A DNA stretch of 64,000 bases from Oscillospiraceae bacterium. Its GTDB lineage: Bacteria > Bacillota > Clostridia > Oscillospirales > Ruminococcaceae. Positions within the stretch are counted from its first letter, which is position 1. Each line of letters opens with the position of its first letter. This document shows, piece after piece, positions 1-7,596 of the stretch. Position numbers and translations under genes: made by a program. The notes beneath the pieces were generated by a model, which saw nothing but the letters and a program-made list of their open reading frames with translations, was not told the DNA's origin and searched no databases. Where the stretch lies: assembly GCA_030539275.1 (NCBI GenBank), contig JAUNSK010000005.1, positions 62,001 to 126,000 on the forward strand. Direction: 5' to 3'.

Positions 1-2
1 CT

Positions 3-431
3 GTTGCAATGTCACATGCTCCGAAACTGCTTATTCTGGATGAAGCTACAAGCGGACTTGATCCGATGGTCAGAGATGAAATGCTTGATATCTTCAATGA
101 TTTTACAAGGAACGAGGAAAATTCTATTCTTATATCATCGCATATAGTAAGCGATCTTGAAAAAATATGTGACTATATTGCATTTATTCATCAGGGAAGA
201 CTTGTTCTGTGTGAGGAAAAGGACAGACTTATTCAGGAGTATGCCATTGTTAAGCTGACAGCTGATAAGTTTGAAAGTATTCCGGACCAGGCAGTGAAAA
301 GTAAAAAGGTTACTCCTTATGGCGTAGAAGCACTTGTGAAAAGGTCGCTCATATCATCGTCATTCAGAACAGAATATACAACACTTGAGGACATTATTCT
401 TTTTCTTGCAAAGGGGGATACAAACAAATGA
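3..431 (+). CDS. ABC transporter ATP-binding protein, C-terminal part (cut by window start)
   Basis: This is the last ~143 codons of an ABC ATPase; the reading frame stays open back to base 3, so the Walker A half lies outside the window. Visible motifs are Walker B with D-loop (LLILDEATSGLDP) and the H-loop (ISSHIVSDLEKICD), followed by a short C-terminal extension. It should bind and hydrolyse ATP at the inner face of the membrane and power the permease encoded next, whose ATG overlaps this stop codon by 4 nt (translational coupling). The pair resembles YtrB/BcrA-type exporters with small ABC-2 permeases. Substrate unknown; drug or peptide export, or cell-envelope stress, are possible. Confidence 0.9.
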   Translation, partial: VAMSHAPKLLILDEATSGLDPMVRDEMLDIFNDFTRNEENSILISSHIVSDLEKICDYIAFIHQGRLVLCEEKDRLIQEYAIVKLTADKFESIPDQAVKSKKVTPYGVEALVKRSLISSSFRTEYTTLEDIILFLAKGDTNK

Positions 432-1039
432 AAGGTCTGATTATTAAGGATTTTTATACGCTTATCAAACAGATGAAGATATATATCTGTATGATCATTA
501 TTTTTTCGATAATTCCGGGTTTCTCAGCATTTTCATTCGGCGTTGTATATGCATCAATGATGCCAATTACGGCATGTGCATATGATGAGAGATCAAAATG
601 GAATACTCTTGCCGGCATGATGCCTTACAAGGTAAGTGACATAGTACTTAGCAAATATATGCTGGGATATATTTTTATCGGTGCCTGCACTGTTCTTGGC
701 CTGCTTTCATCGTTTATTATGGAGACTATAAAAAATACCAGTGTTTCCGGATTTGAAAATATTTCGGCATTACTGGGTGTTATGAGTATTGCTCTGATCA
801 TGGTGGCTGTAAACATGCCGGCAATGTTCAGATTCGGCGTGGAAAAGGGCAGATTTGTTATGATGGTTATAATTGCAATAGGCGTCAGCGCAGCATATTT
901 CACAGACAGCCTTTCAAAGCTTGGAAATCAGAAAATAAATCAGACTGCTGTTTCACTTCTGGTGGTACTGGCAGCTGTTGTTTTCAATGTTTTATCAGTT
1001 ATGCTGTCAATCACAATATACAGGAAACGCGTCAGATAA
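428..1039 (+). CDS. ABC-2 type permease
   Basis: A 203-residue polytopic membrane protein with about six hydrophobic segments, starting with a short cytosolic N-terminus (MKGLIIKDFYTLIKQ) typical of the small ABC-2 permease family (ABC2_membrane_5-like) found beside YtrB/BcrA-like ATPases. It forms the membrane channel for the ATPase encoded immediately upstream; the ATGA overlap shows a two-gene unit. A hairpin with T-run follows 20 bp after the stop. Substrate cannot be told from sequence. Confidence 0.85.
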   Translation: MKGLIIKDFYTLIKQMKIYICMIIIFSIIPGFSAFSFGVVYASMMPITACAYDERSKWNTLAGMMPYKVSDIVLSKYMLGYIFIGACTVLGLLSSFIMETIKNTSVSGFENISALLGVMSIALIMVAVNMPAMFRFGVEKGRFVMMVIIAIGVSAAYFTDSLSKLGNQKINQTAVSLLVVLAAVVFNVLSVMLSITIYRKRVR

Positions 1040-1059
1040 CATAGATCCTGCATCAGAAA

Positions 1060-1103
1060 TAAAAATTCCCGTCAGTCTGATATGGCTGAAGGGAATTTTT
1101 ATA
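1060..1103. terminator. Bidirectional intrinsic terminator
   Basis: AAAAATTCCC at 1061-1070 pairs with GGGAATTTTT at 1091-1100 around an inner GTCAG/CTGA stem. A-run and T-run on both sides let it serve the ABC genes (+) and the convergent peptidase gene (-). Confidence 0.8.
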
Positions 1104-2822
1104 CTAATCAGAATTAAGCAACAGCATAACAATAAATACAAAATCCTTAACATTGTATTCACCGTCATTATTAAGATCATAAAATATCATCTCGTTATCT
1201 GTAGGAACATCAGATGAAAGCAGTTTGTGTTTTATCAAAGCCAGGTCGGCAGCATTGACCGTTGAATTATCATCAACGTCGCATAGAAGCGGTGTATATG
1301 GCCTGGTAAACGCTTTGACACAGGCGTGGCCGCAGTTTATTCTTACACAGTAAACGTTTTGTATCGGATCAGGTGCTACGGACGAAATAAAATTAAAGTT
1401 AATAAGGTTATGCTTGTACAGATCGTACCATTGTATTCCGTCAGCACTGACAAAACTCTGGTTTGGATATGAAAATGATGCGATATCATTGTCTTTGACA
1501 TTTCCAAGTGTTTTTATACTGTTGTTAATCGTCATTGCAATGGAAGCATCAATAGGAATAACATACGGGGATGACTGATTGGTTATCTTCACTGTAACAG
1601 AAAAAGTTTCATTTTCATGGATCCTTACCGGTTGATTCAGTTTAACGGTATGATATCCTGAGTATTTTTCGCTGCCGGATGTTACCGGGTGACTTGTTCC
1701 GGATACAGGATAAGAAGAATATTTCATTTGTTCATCAGGCGCAGCATGAGGGTCGATCTGTGTGAACACGGAGATCTCATATGAAGCATCCGGCTCAATG
1801 GTATAAAATGATACCGCGCTTACAAGCTCATCCTGGCTTGCAGCAAATACATTGGACATATATCCGGTCAGCAGTCTCGGAGTGCTGTTGCCGGGAGTGG
1901 GATTAATGAGATCTGTTGACAGGGATGTGGACCATCCATAATTATCGTAGTAGTAATTATGCAGATATGTACCCGCCGGTTCACAGAAATAAGCTGCGGC
2001 TTCTATAAGAGAGCAGTCTTCATACGATATCCAGATGTATCCGCTCAGACCTCCTGAATCTCCCCAGCTGTTTTTGCACAGCCATGCACCGTCATGCTCA
2101 GGCTGGAGATCTTCCCTGAAATTTTCCTTAGAATAATTATCATCCCAGCCTATAAGAAGGATAGAATGGGAGTCAGGATCAGTCATATAAAAGTAGCCCG
2201 GATCAGGACAGTAAAATGATGATGTGGATAAATTGCAGAAATGTTCTGTATCTGCACTGAATGAACACGACAGAGCGTTTTTATCATAAATAAGTTCCTT
2301 CATCGTTTCATCAGAGTATCTTCTGCGCTGTGAAATCCATGGTGTAATGTTATAAATATCCTGAACCTGGTAGCTGCAGCTGAACTTTTTATCTTCTGAG
2401 GGGTAGCCGGAATCATAAGGTACGATATCTTCAGTAACCGGTCCGATCCACTTTGTAAGAGTTGCTGCAGCGATATTGTTGTATCCGCCCTCGTTAAAAA
2501 TATCGTCTTTATTCTTAGGTCTGAATGCATCGTTGCATTTGTTGTTATTATAAGAGAAAAAAGCAAGGTGCCACTCGGACAGATCAATTTTATTTTCTAT
2601 TTTAAGTATCTGAGTTTCCAGAGAACCCAGTGCACTGAATGACCAGCATGTTCCGTAATTTCCCTGAGATCTGATATCAGATACCAGATTATAATCTCGC
2701 AGATCAAATTTTTGAGGAAAACTACTTTCTGAATATATTTCATCAGCAGGCAGAATGATAAGAAACACCGTAAACAGTAAGGATATAATAACAGCAAATG
2801 GTGCAGACTTTTTATTACCCAT
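1104..2822 (-). CDS. Secreted papain-family cysteine peptidase with C-terminal type I dockerin
   Basis: 572 residues. N-terminal signal peptide (about 1-32, hydrophobic core VIISLLFTVFLIIL). Residues ~38-290 are a C1A (papain) peptidase domain: SQGNYGTCWSFSALGSLE holds the catalytic Cys59 and the oxyanion region, His219 lies in DSHSILLIGWDD, and KNSWG holds Asn251. A ~200-residue beta-rich region follows (310-500), then a dockerin from ~512 to the end with two calcium-binding repeats (DVDDNSTVNAADL and DLNNDGEYNVKDF). There is no clear inhibitory propeptide. Known role of dockerins: docking onto cohesins of a scaffoldin, so this protease is probably part of an extracellular cellulosome-like complex. 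RBS AAGGAGG. It is a paralogue of the gene at 3001-4770 but has its own promoter. Confidence 0.88.
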   Translation of the reverse strand: MGNKKSAPFAVIISLLFTVFLIILPADEIYSESSFPQKFDLRDYNLVSDIRSQGNYGTCWSFSALGSLETQILKIENKIDLSEWHLAFFSYNNNKCNDAFRPKNKDDIFNEGGYNNIAAATLTKWIGPVTEDIVPYDSGYPSEDKKFSCSYQVQDIYNITPWISQRRRYSDETMKELIYDKNALSCSFSADTEHFCNLSTSSFYCPDPGYFYMTDPDSHSILLIGWDDNYSKENFREDLQPEHDGAWLCKNSWGDSGGLSGYIWISYEDCSLIEAAAYFCEPAGTYLHNYYYDNYGWSTSLSTDLINPTPGNSTPRLLTGYMSNVFAASQDELVSAVSFYTIEPDASYEISVFTQIDPHAAPDEQMKYSSYPVSGTSHPVTSGSEKYSGYHTVKLNQPVRIHENETFSVTVKITNQSSPYVIPIDASIAMTINNSIKTLGNVKDNDIASFSYPNQSFVSADGIQWYDLYKHNLINFNFISSVAPDPIQNVYCVRINCGHACVKAFTRPYTPLLCDVDDNSTVNAADLALIKHKLLSSDVPTDNEMIFYDLNNDGEYNVKDFVFIVMLLLNSD

Positions 2823-2875
2823 CAGCGTTTCCTCCTTGGTTTATAATAATATTTGTCAGGTGTTTACATTGGATA

Positions 2876-2909
2876 AAGTCTGAAGTTTATTTAGTAAGCT
2901 TCAGACTTT
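2876..2909 (-). promoter_or_regulatory. Stem-loop in the 5' leader of the first dockerin peptidase
   Basis: AAAGTCTGAAG and CTTCAGACTTT form an 11-bp perfect stem with a ~12-nt loop. It lies between the promoter at 2933-2961 and the peptidase start at 2822, so it is transcribed as leader RNA. There is no U-run after it on the minus strand, so it looks more like a stabilising or regulatory 5' hairpin than a terminator. Confidence 0.55.
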
Positions 2910-2932
2910 ATTAACAAAAGTATTCAATATTA

Positions 2933-2961
2933 ATTATAAAATATAGTACTGTCAATGTCAA
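2933..2961 (-). promoter_or_regulatory. Promoter of dockerin peptidase 1
   Basis: Minus strand TTGACA (2961-2956), 17-nt spacer, TATAAT (2938-2933): perfect sigma-A consensus. A second TTGACA copy overlaps the spacer directly downstream. Separates this gene from the upstream peptidase gene. Confidence 0.8.
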
Positions 2962-3000
2962 GCAAGTTCGGAAATTAATAAGGAATTATCATTGCTGTGC

Positions 3001-4770
3001 TTAATTTACAAGAGTTCCTTTCAGTAGTATCAGATCAAGTATATCAATAGTTCCACTAGAATTCAGATCTGCATTAAGTTCATTGAAATTTTCTGCTTCA
3101 TCAGATGTATTATTAAGATAGCGCATCAGTATGACCGCATCAGCAACATTTACATAACCGTCGGAGTTTATATCACCCTCCAGTATATCAGGCTTATCAT
3201 TTTGTGTTGAAAATGCCTTGACACAAATGTTTCCAAGAAGCACATAGTCGATAACCTCATCAGCACTGTCAAGCGTGAAGTACTTTTTATTTTTGTATAA
3301 GTATGTTCTGTTTGCTGTATCAGTCCAGCTGATGCCGTCATTGCTGATGTAGCTGGTCATAGGAGTAGTATCCTCTGCCAGTATACTCATGCTTATGTTT
3401 GCAAACTTTGAATTTCCTATAGTTGCATAGATAGATGCTTCTATCGGAACAGTATATGGTGAGTACTTATTTGTTATTTTTACTACTACAGAGAAGAGTT
3501 CTCCTTCTGATACACTTACAGGTTTATTTAGTCTGACAGTGTGGTAACCTTTGTATTCTTCAGTGCCTGATGTTGTTTGCGACACTGTTTTGCCCACCGG
3601 ACTCTTTGAATTTGAAAGATCTGTATATACAAATATTTCGTAGTCAGCATCAGGCTCAATAGTATAAAATGATACAGCAGATATATCTTCGTTATCAGCT
3701 GCCGTGAATATATTTGACATATAACCGGACAGGCTTGTCTGTCTTGAGTTTGTGCTTATAGAAGTTATCCAGCCATGGTCATCATAGTAGTAGTTGTTTT
3801 TGTATGTACCCTCAGGTTCACAGAAGTAGCAGGCGGCTTCATGCAACGATATATCATCATAGGAGAGCCAGAAGTATCCGTTATCACCCCAGTTTGTACC
3901 CCAGCTGTTTTTGATAAGCCAGGCTCCGTCGTTATGGGGCTTTGTGCTGAAATTTTCCTTTGGATAATTGTCATCCCATCCTACAGCCAGAACACCGTGA
4001 TTTACATCGGTATTATCATAGCAGTATTGTGAACATGTACCGGAATTATAGTATTGTTCATCAGCGTTGATATAAACAGATACAGCATTTTTCTCATATA
4101 TAAGCTTCTTTATAGAATTGTCAGTATATCTCTGATGTGCTTCCAGCCATGGATGTATATTATAGACATCCTCCAGTTCGTATTCATGGACATTTTGAAG
4201 ATTGCTGTCTACGATCTCCCAGCTGTCATACGGTACAATTGATTCACTTATAGGACCGTTCCATTTGCTGAGTGTAGCACAGGCTGTTGTATTCATTCCG
4301 CCTGACAAATACGGTGACTTCGAACTGGTCGTAAAAGGCTTGTTTCCTTTGTATGAAAAATATGACAGATGCCATGATGAAAGTACAGGGGCAGAGTCAA
4401 ATCCGCTTTTCATTATCTGTGTTTCCATAGAACCAAGTGCACTTATTGCCCAGCATGTTCCGTAACTTCCCTGTTGTCTGACAGGGGATACTATACCAAA
4501 ATCACGCAGGTCGTAGTATTCAGGGAAAGACTCTTCAGTATCCTCAGGTTCTACGGGAAGCTGTGAATCATAAACATTGTTTTTGTCGAAAATATATTCG
4601 CTGTCATCCGGAATCGTGGTACCGGCAATGTCATATGGTTCAAAAACTGCACCAGGGTCATTATAGTATTCATTACTTAAAGAGCTGTCGAATGATGATG
4701 AGTATTCCGGAATAAAAATACAAGCTGTAGTAAGCAAAAACAGAAGGTGCGTTTTTATAGCTTTTTTCAT
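3001..4770 (-). CDS. Secreted papain-family cysteine peptidase with C-terminal type I dockerin (paralogue)
   Basis: About 589 residues from the chosen ATG (signal sequence MKKAIKTHLLFLLTTACIFI); the frame stays open to 4806 but that ATG has no SD, while AGGG precedes 4770. After a ~70-residue acidic linker comes a C1A domain: QQGSYGTCWAISALGSMETQ (catalytic Cys), a His in NHGVLAVGWDDNYPKENF, and Asn in KNSWGTNWGDNGYFWLSYD. The C-terminus is a dockerin (GDINSDGYVNVADAVILMRY and DLNSSGTIDILDLILL). It shares the whole domain order and many identical blocks with the downstream neighbour (for example YDDNGW/YDDHGW-type and SGYMSN motifs), so the two arose by tandem duplication. Likely an extracellular, scaffoldin-bound protease; substrate unknown. 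Confidence 0.88.
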   Translation of the reverse strand: MKKAIKTHLLFLLTTACIFIPEYSSSFDSSLSNEYYNDPGAVFEPYDIAGTTIPDDSEYIFDKNNVYDSQLPVEPEDTEESFPEYYDLRDFGIVSPVRQQGSYGTCWAISALGSMETQIMKSGFDSAPVLSSWHLSYFSYKGNKPFTTSSKSPYLSGGMNTTACATLSKWNGPISESIVPYDSWEIVDSNLQNVHEYELEDVYNIHPWLEAHQRYTDNSIKKLIYEKNAVSVYINADEQYYNSGTCSQYCYDNTDVNHGVLAVGWDDNYPKENFSTKPHNDGAWLIKNSWGTNWGDNGYFWLSYDDISLHEAACYFCEPEGTYKNNYYYDDHGWITSISTNSRQTSLSGYMSNIFTAADNEDISAVSFYTIEPDADYEIFVYTDLSNSKSPVGKTVSQTTSGTEEYKGYHTVRLNKPVSVSEGELFSVVVKITNKYSPYTVPIEASIYATIGNSKFANISMSILAEDTTPMTSYISNDGISWTDTANRTYLYKNKKYFTLDSADEVIDYVLLGNICVKAFSTQNDKPDILEGDINSDGYVNVADAVILMRYLNNTSDEAENFNELNADLNSSGTIDILDLILLKGTLVN

Positions 4771-4957
4771 AATTTTTATCATCCCTGTCAAATTTATTTT
4801 GTTCATATTAATTATAATAAAAATTCGTGAAAAATCTGTGTTGTTTTTATTTCCAATTTGTTAGATTATAATACTTAGGGTTAATTTGTGACTATTAATA
4901 AGGCAAAATGTCACATAATATTTTCAAGTACAGGGTGACAATAATTTTAAAAAAGTG

Positions 4958-4986
4958 TTGACAATATATAAAGGGTATGATATAAT
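4958..4986 (+). promoter_or_regulatory. Promoter of tRNA-Gln
   Basis: TTGACA (4958-4963), 17-nt spacer, TATAAT (4981-4986): full consensus, 46 nt upstream of the tRNA. Confidence 0.85.
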
Positions 4987-5032
4987 TTTAAAGTCGATTG
5001 AAGAGGTAAGAAAAAAGTCAATAAGCCAATAT

Positions 5033-5105
5033 TGGGGTGTCGCCAAGTGGTAAGGCAGTGGACTCTGACTCCACCATTCCGAGGGTTCAAATCCTTCCAC
5101 CCCAA
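5033..5105 (+). tRNA. tRNA-Gln (anticodon CTG)
   Basis: Cloverleaf: acceptor TGGGGTG/CACCCCA, D-arm GCCAAGTGGTAAGGC, anticodon stem GTGGA/TCCAC with loop CTCTGAC giving anticodon CTG (reads CAG), and T-arm GAGGGTTCAAATCCTTC. The 3' CCA is not encoded. Its own promoter lies upstream and its terminator directly downstream, so it is transcribed alone. Confidence 0.95.
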
Positions 5106-5116
5106 CTAATTAATTC

Positions 5117-5166
5117 GAAAACAGGTTAGAGAATACATTATGTTCTCTAACCTGTTTTTTTTTTAA
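5117..5166 (+). terminator. Intrinsic terminator of tRNA-Gln
   Basis: ACAGGTTAGAGAA pairs with TTCTCTAACCTGT around a short loop, followed by a run of about ten T. Confidence 0.9.
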
Positions 5167-5335
5167 AAAAATTTGTTTTATAGGAATACTTAATATATTA
5201 TTATCATTAAAAGAAATGATAAATTGAAAAATCTGATTATAAATTCATAAAATACTGGTTGGCTCTCAAAATGCAGCAGTAAATATTACGCTGTATTTAT
5301 ATAAAGTGTTGTTTTTCAGTATTTTCAGTAAAATA

Positions 5336-5364
5336 TTGATTTTGATGTAAATATATGTTACAAT
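5336..5364 (+). promoter_or_regulatory. Candidate promoter of the orphan membrane protein gene
   Basis: TTGATT (5336-5341), 17-nt spacer, TACAAT (5359-5364). It lies in an otherwise featureless, very AT-rich 330-bp stretch between the tRNA-Gln terminator and the gene at 5496, and would give a leader of ~125 nt. Confidence 0.5.
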
Positions 5365-5495
5365 TATATAAAATACAACAATATTACAAAAATAAATATT
5401 ATTAACTTATACTTTCTATTATATTAATAAAGATTTATAAATTAATCGGATCGTCTGTGGTAAAATAGAATACTGTGTAAGGAGATGCTTTTTTT

Positions 5496-6257
5496 ATGTA
5501 TTTAAAATGTAAAGCAAAGAAAACAACACGGCACAAATTTTCTGATTCTGAGTATACGTCATTACGAAATGAAATTGTACAGCGAATAGCAGTGATAAGT
5601 AATCAGTCTTATAGTGCAATTTTTACACTTATTTCAACGTGGGGAGCTGGGTTGGCTTTATTTAAATGTACTATTGATTACGCCGGATCAGGTTCAATTA
5701 TCAGGGGGATCTGTTCGTTTTTGTTTATTATTCCTGTTTTTTATTTTGTTCCGTTATCAGTAAAGAGTGGTGAAAATGTTGTTCAGATAGCTTCTATAGC
5801 AGCTTACATAAAGGTATTCTATGAGTATTTATCATTAAGTGAGTCAAATGAATTGTTTAACTGGGAAACTTCTAACAGATTAATAAGCAATGTAAGCCCT
5901 TTTAAAGGAAAAAGAAAATATCAGATGATTTTTTATAATGAGGAATACACTATTTTATCTGTATTTTCAATAGTAATATATATCTGCTTGGCATATTACT
6001 CATTGCAGCAAAGTATACAGAATAAATCATTTGGCAGTGAAGAAATTGTTCTGGTTATTGTATACTCAATAATACTAATTACTGCAATTTTATTATGTGT
6101 GTTTATACACAATTCATCTTCACTTAAGAAAACAATGATGGTTAGTGAAAACTTATATGTTGAACTGTATGTTAAAAGGGCTATAGAAATGGGACTGATT
6201 TCAGAAGAAAATTTTGTAGATGTTATGCGTGAATTAAATCCTGCCCGTGAAATATGA
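5496..6257 (+). CDS. Orphan four-helix membrane protein, family not recognised
   Basis: 253 residues with two pairs of hydrophobic helices (about 40-60, 66-86, 152-172, 184-204) separated by a ~60-residue soluble loop holding the block SGENVVQIASIAAYIKVFYE, and a charged C-terminus. RBS AAGGAG. The 2TM+2TM layout with an N-terminal charged helix recalls SLATT-like or related accessory membrane proteins, but I cannot assign it to a family. It stands alone between a tRNA gene and a strong terminator, and its codon use is visibly more AT-rich than the operons around it, which suggests acquired DNA. No enzyme motif is visible. Confidence 0.7.
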   Translation: MYLKCKAKKTTRHKFSDSEYTSLRNEIVQRIAVISNQSYSAIFTLISTWGAGLALFKCTIDYAGSGSIIRGICSFLFIIPVFYFVPLSVKSGENVVQIASIAAYIKVFYEYLSLSESNELFNWETSNRLISNVSPFKGKRKYQMIFYNEEYTILSVFSIVIYICLAYYSLQQSIQNKSFGSEEIVLVIVYSIILITAILLCVFIHNSSSLKKTMMVSENLYVELYVKRAIEMGLISEENFVDVMRELNPAREI

Positions 6258-6304
6258 TTTAGCTGAAAGCATATGAAGATTTACATAATATTCAGATAAA
6301 GTTT

Positions 6305-6352
6305 TGCAACAGAACTTCAGATATTTTGATTGAGAAGTTCTGTTGCTTGTTT
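6305..6352 (+). terminator. Intrinsic terminator
   Basis: GCAACAGAACTTC and GAAGTTCTGTTGC form a perfect 13-bp stem followed by TTGTTTT, 50 bp behind the orphan membrane protein gene. Confidence 0.85.
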
Positions 6353-6458
6353 TGGGGTATAATACAAAATTCATCCAAGTATTAAACAATTAAAATAGCC
6401 TGATACTTCAGTGTACCAGACTCGTATATTATATTATAGATACCGATTAACGCTGTTA

Positions 6459-6818
6459 TCACGGACCTTCATATCTGCTTCCGTCAAAGGCAAGCAGCAG
6501 TGTGAAGATCGGGGAGAAGAAAATCATTCCTAAACCAAAGAGCGTTCCTTTTCCAAAAACTTTTGCAAGCTTGAACATAGTTGCTAACAATACTATTGCA
6601 TTTACAAAAGGAATCAGAAGCAGTAATGCTAAAAGACCATTTCCCCATGTGATTTTAAAGAGAACATAACAGTTGTAGATCGGGATCACTGATGCCCAGC
6701 CTGGTTCTCTTGCCTTGCTAAACAGGACCCACAGACCAATTATTAATAAAACTGATGCTAAAAAAGACGGGGCTCCGTATCTTGAGTAATTAACAGCCAG
6801 CATACTTAGATATTGCAT
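6459..6818 (-). CDS. Small DUF5684-like membrane protein
   Basis: 119 residues with three to four hydrophobic helices (about 18-33, 61-82, 92-110). The block FSKAREPGWASVIPIYNCYVL followed by a helix and LAKVFGKGTLFGLGMIFFSPI is characteristic of the DUF5684 family of small membrane proteins (known as a family, function unknown). RBS AGAAGG just upstream. Single gene with no co-directional neighbour within 1.6 kb. Confidence 0.75.
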   Translation of the reverse strand: MQYLSMLAVNYSRYGAPSFLASVLLIIGLWVLFSKAREPGWASVIPIYNCYVLFKITWGNGLLALLLLIPFVNAIVLLATMFKLAKVFGKGTLFGLGMIFFSPIFTLLLAFDGSRYEGP

Positions 6819-7086
6819 ATTATTGCCTTCTTTCTATATTTAAAATATTATACTAATAATACCATTATTACTTTCAGGAGTCAACTAACGTAGCATTATA
6901 TTTACATTAAAATCAGATTAATTTTATAAATCAACTCTTGGAAATCAGAGTTATTTTATCAAAGCAGATAATATATTTTATTGCATAAAAAATTGAAATA
7001 TTCTATTTAATCAAATATATTATAAACAGAAGTTTAATCCTGATTATCCGTATGACAGATGACGGGAAATCACGGTACAGTTCTGA

Positions 7087-7382
7087 TATGGATTTAAGTG
7101 TTTTCCTGCATCTGCTTACCCGGCAAACGTTATAGAAAGCGGCATTTCACGCATTGATATTATAAAACCTCATTTAACGAGAAATCCATAGCTGCAATTA
7201 ATAAAAAAATGGTTGAGATGCTGACTGTCCATCTGTCAAAGTCATCGTGCAGATATACAGCTGTCTATACCAGAAATGAAAACGAAAGAGAACATATTCT
7301 TAATGCAAGAGCACGCTCATATGTTAATCAGAATATGATCAATATTACAGGCAGGAAAACAGCAAAGACAAAATGGCAGTAG
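7087..7382 (+). pseudogene. Possible eroded coding remnant
   Basis: The 700 bp between 6819 and 7515 hold no intact gene. Two adjacent frames read like protein: 7087-7188 (YGFKCFPASAYPANVIESG...) ends at a stop, and a shifted frame from about 7165 to 7382 (SIAAINKKMVEMLTVHLSKS... to KTAKTKWQ) continues where it stops; a third frame may carry on to ~7428. This pattern fits an old gene broken by frameshifts. I do not recognise the family, and it could be chance. Confidence 0.3.
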
Positions 7383-7515
7383 AAAATGTCATAAATGCAA
7401 TGTGTACTGCAGTTTTTAAGGGATTTTGAAGAGCAAACGGTTCGGTTTCAGTATTATTTATCATCATGCTTGTAATTTTATTTTAATTTGTCAATAATTT
7501 TGGGAATACCTCTAA

Positions 7516-7544
7516 TTGAAAGCAACTCCTGTAAGTGTTATAAT
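7516..7544 (+). promoter_or_regulatory. Promoter of the SulP transporter gene
   Basis: TTGAAA (7516-7521), 17-nt spacer, TATAAT (7539-7544). The TTG of the -35 hexamer is also the first codon of the longest frame, which argues against that start. Confidence 0.8.
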
Positions 7545-7596
7545 ATCAATTGTCGTGTTAAAAAATAATATATACAGGAAAAGAGATGTATTTTTG

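Noticed and set aside
7516-7596. The 27 codons ahead of the SulP ATG as part of the coding region
   Set aside because: The TTG start is the -35 hexamer of a 17-nt-spaced promoter, and no SD exists there; ATG 7597 has AGGAAAAGAG upstream.
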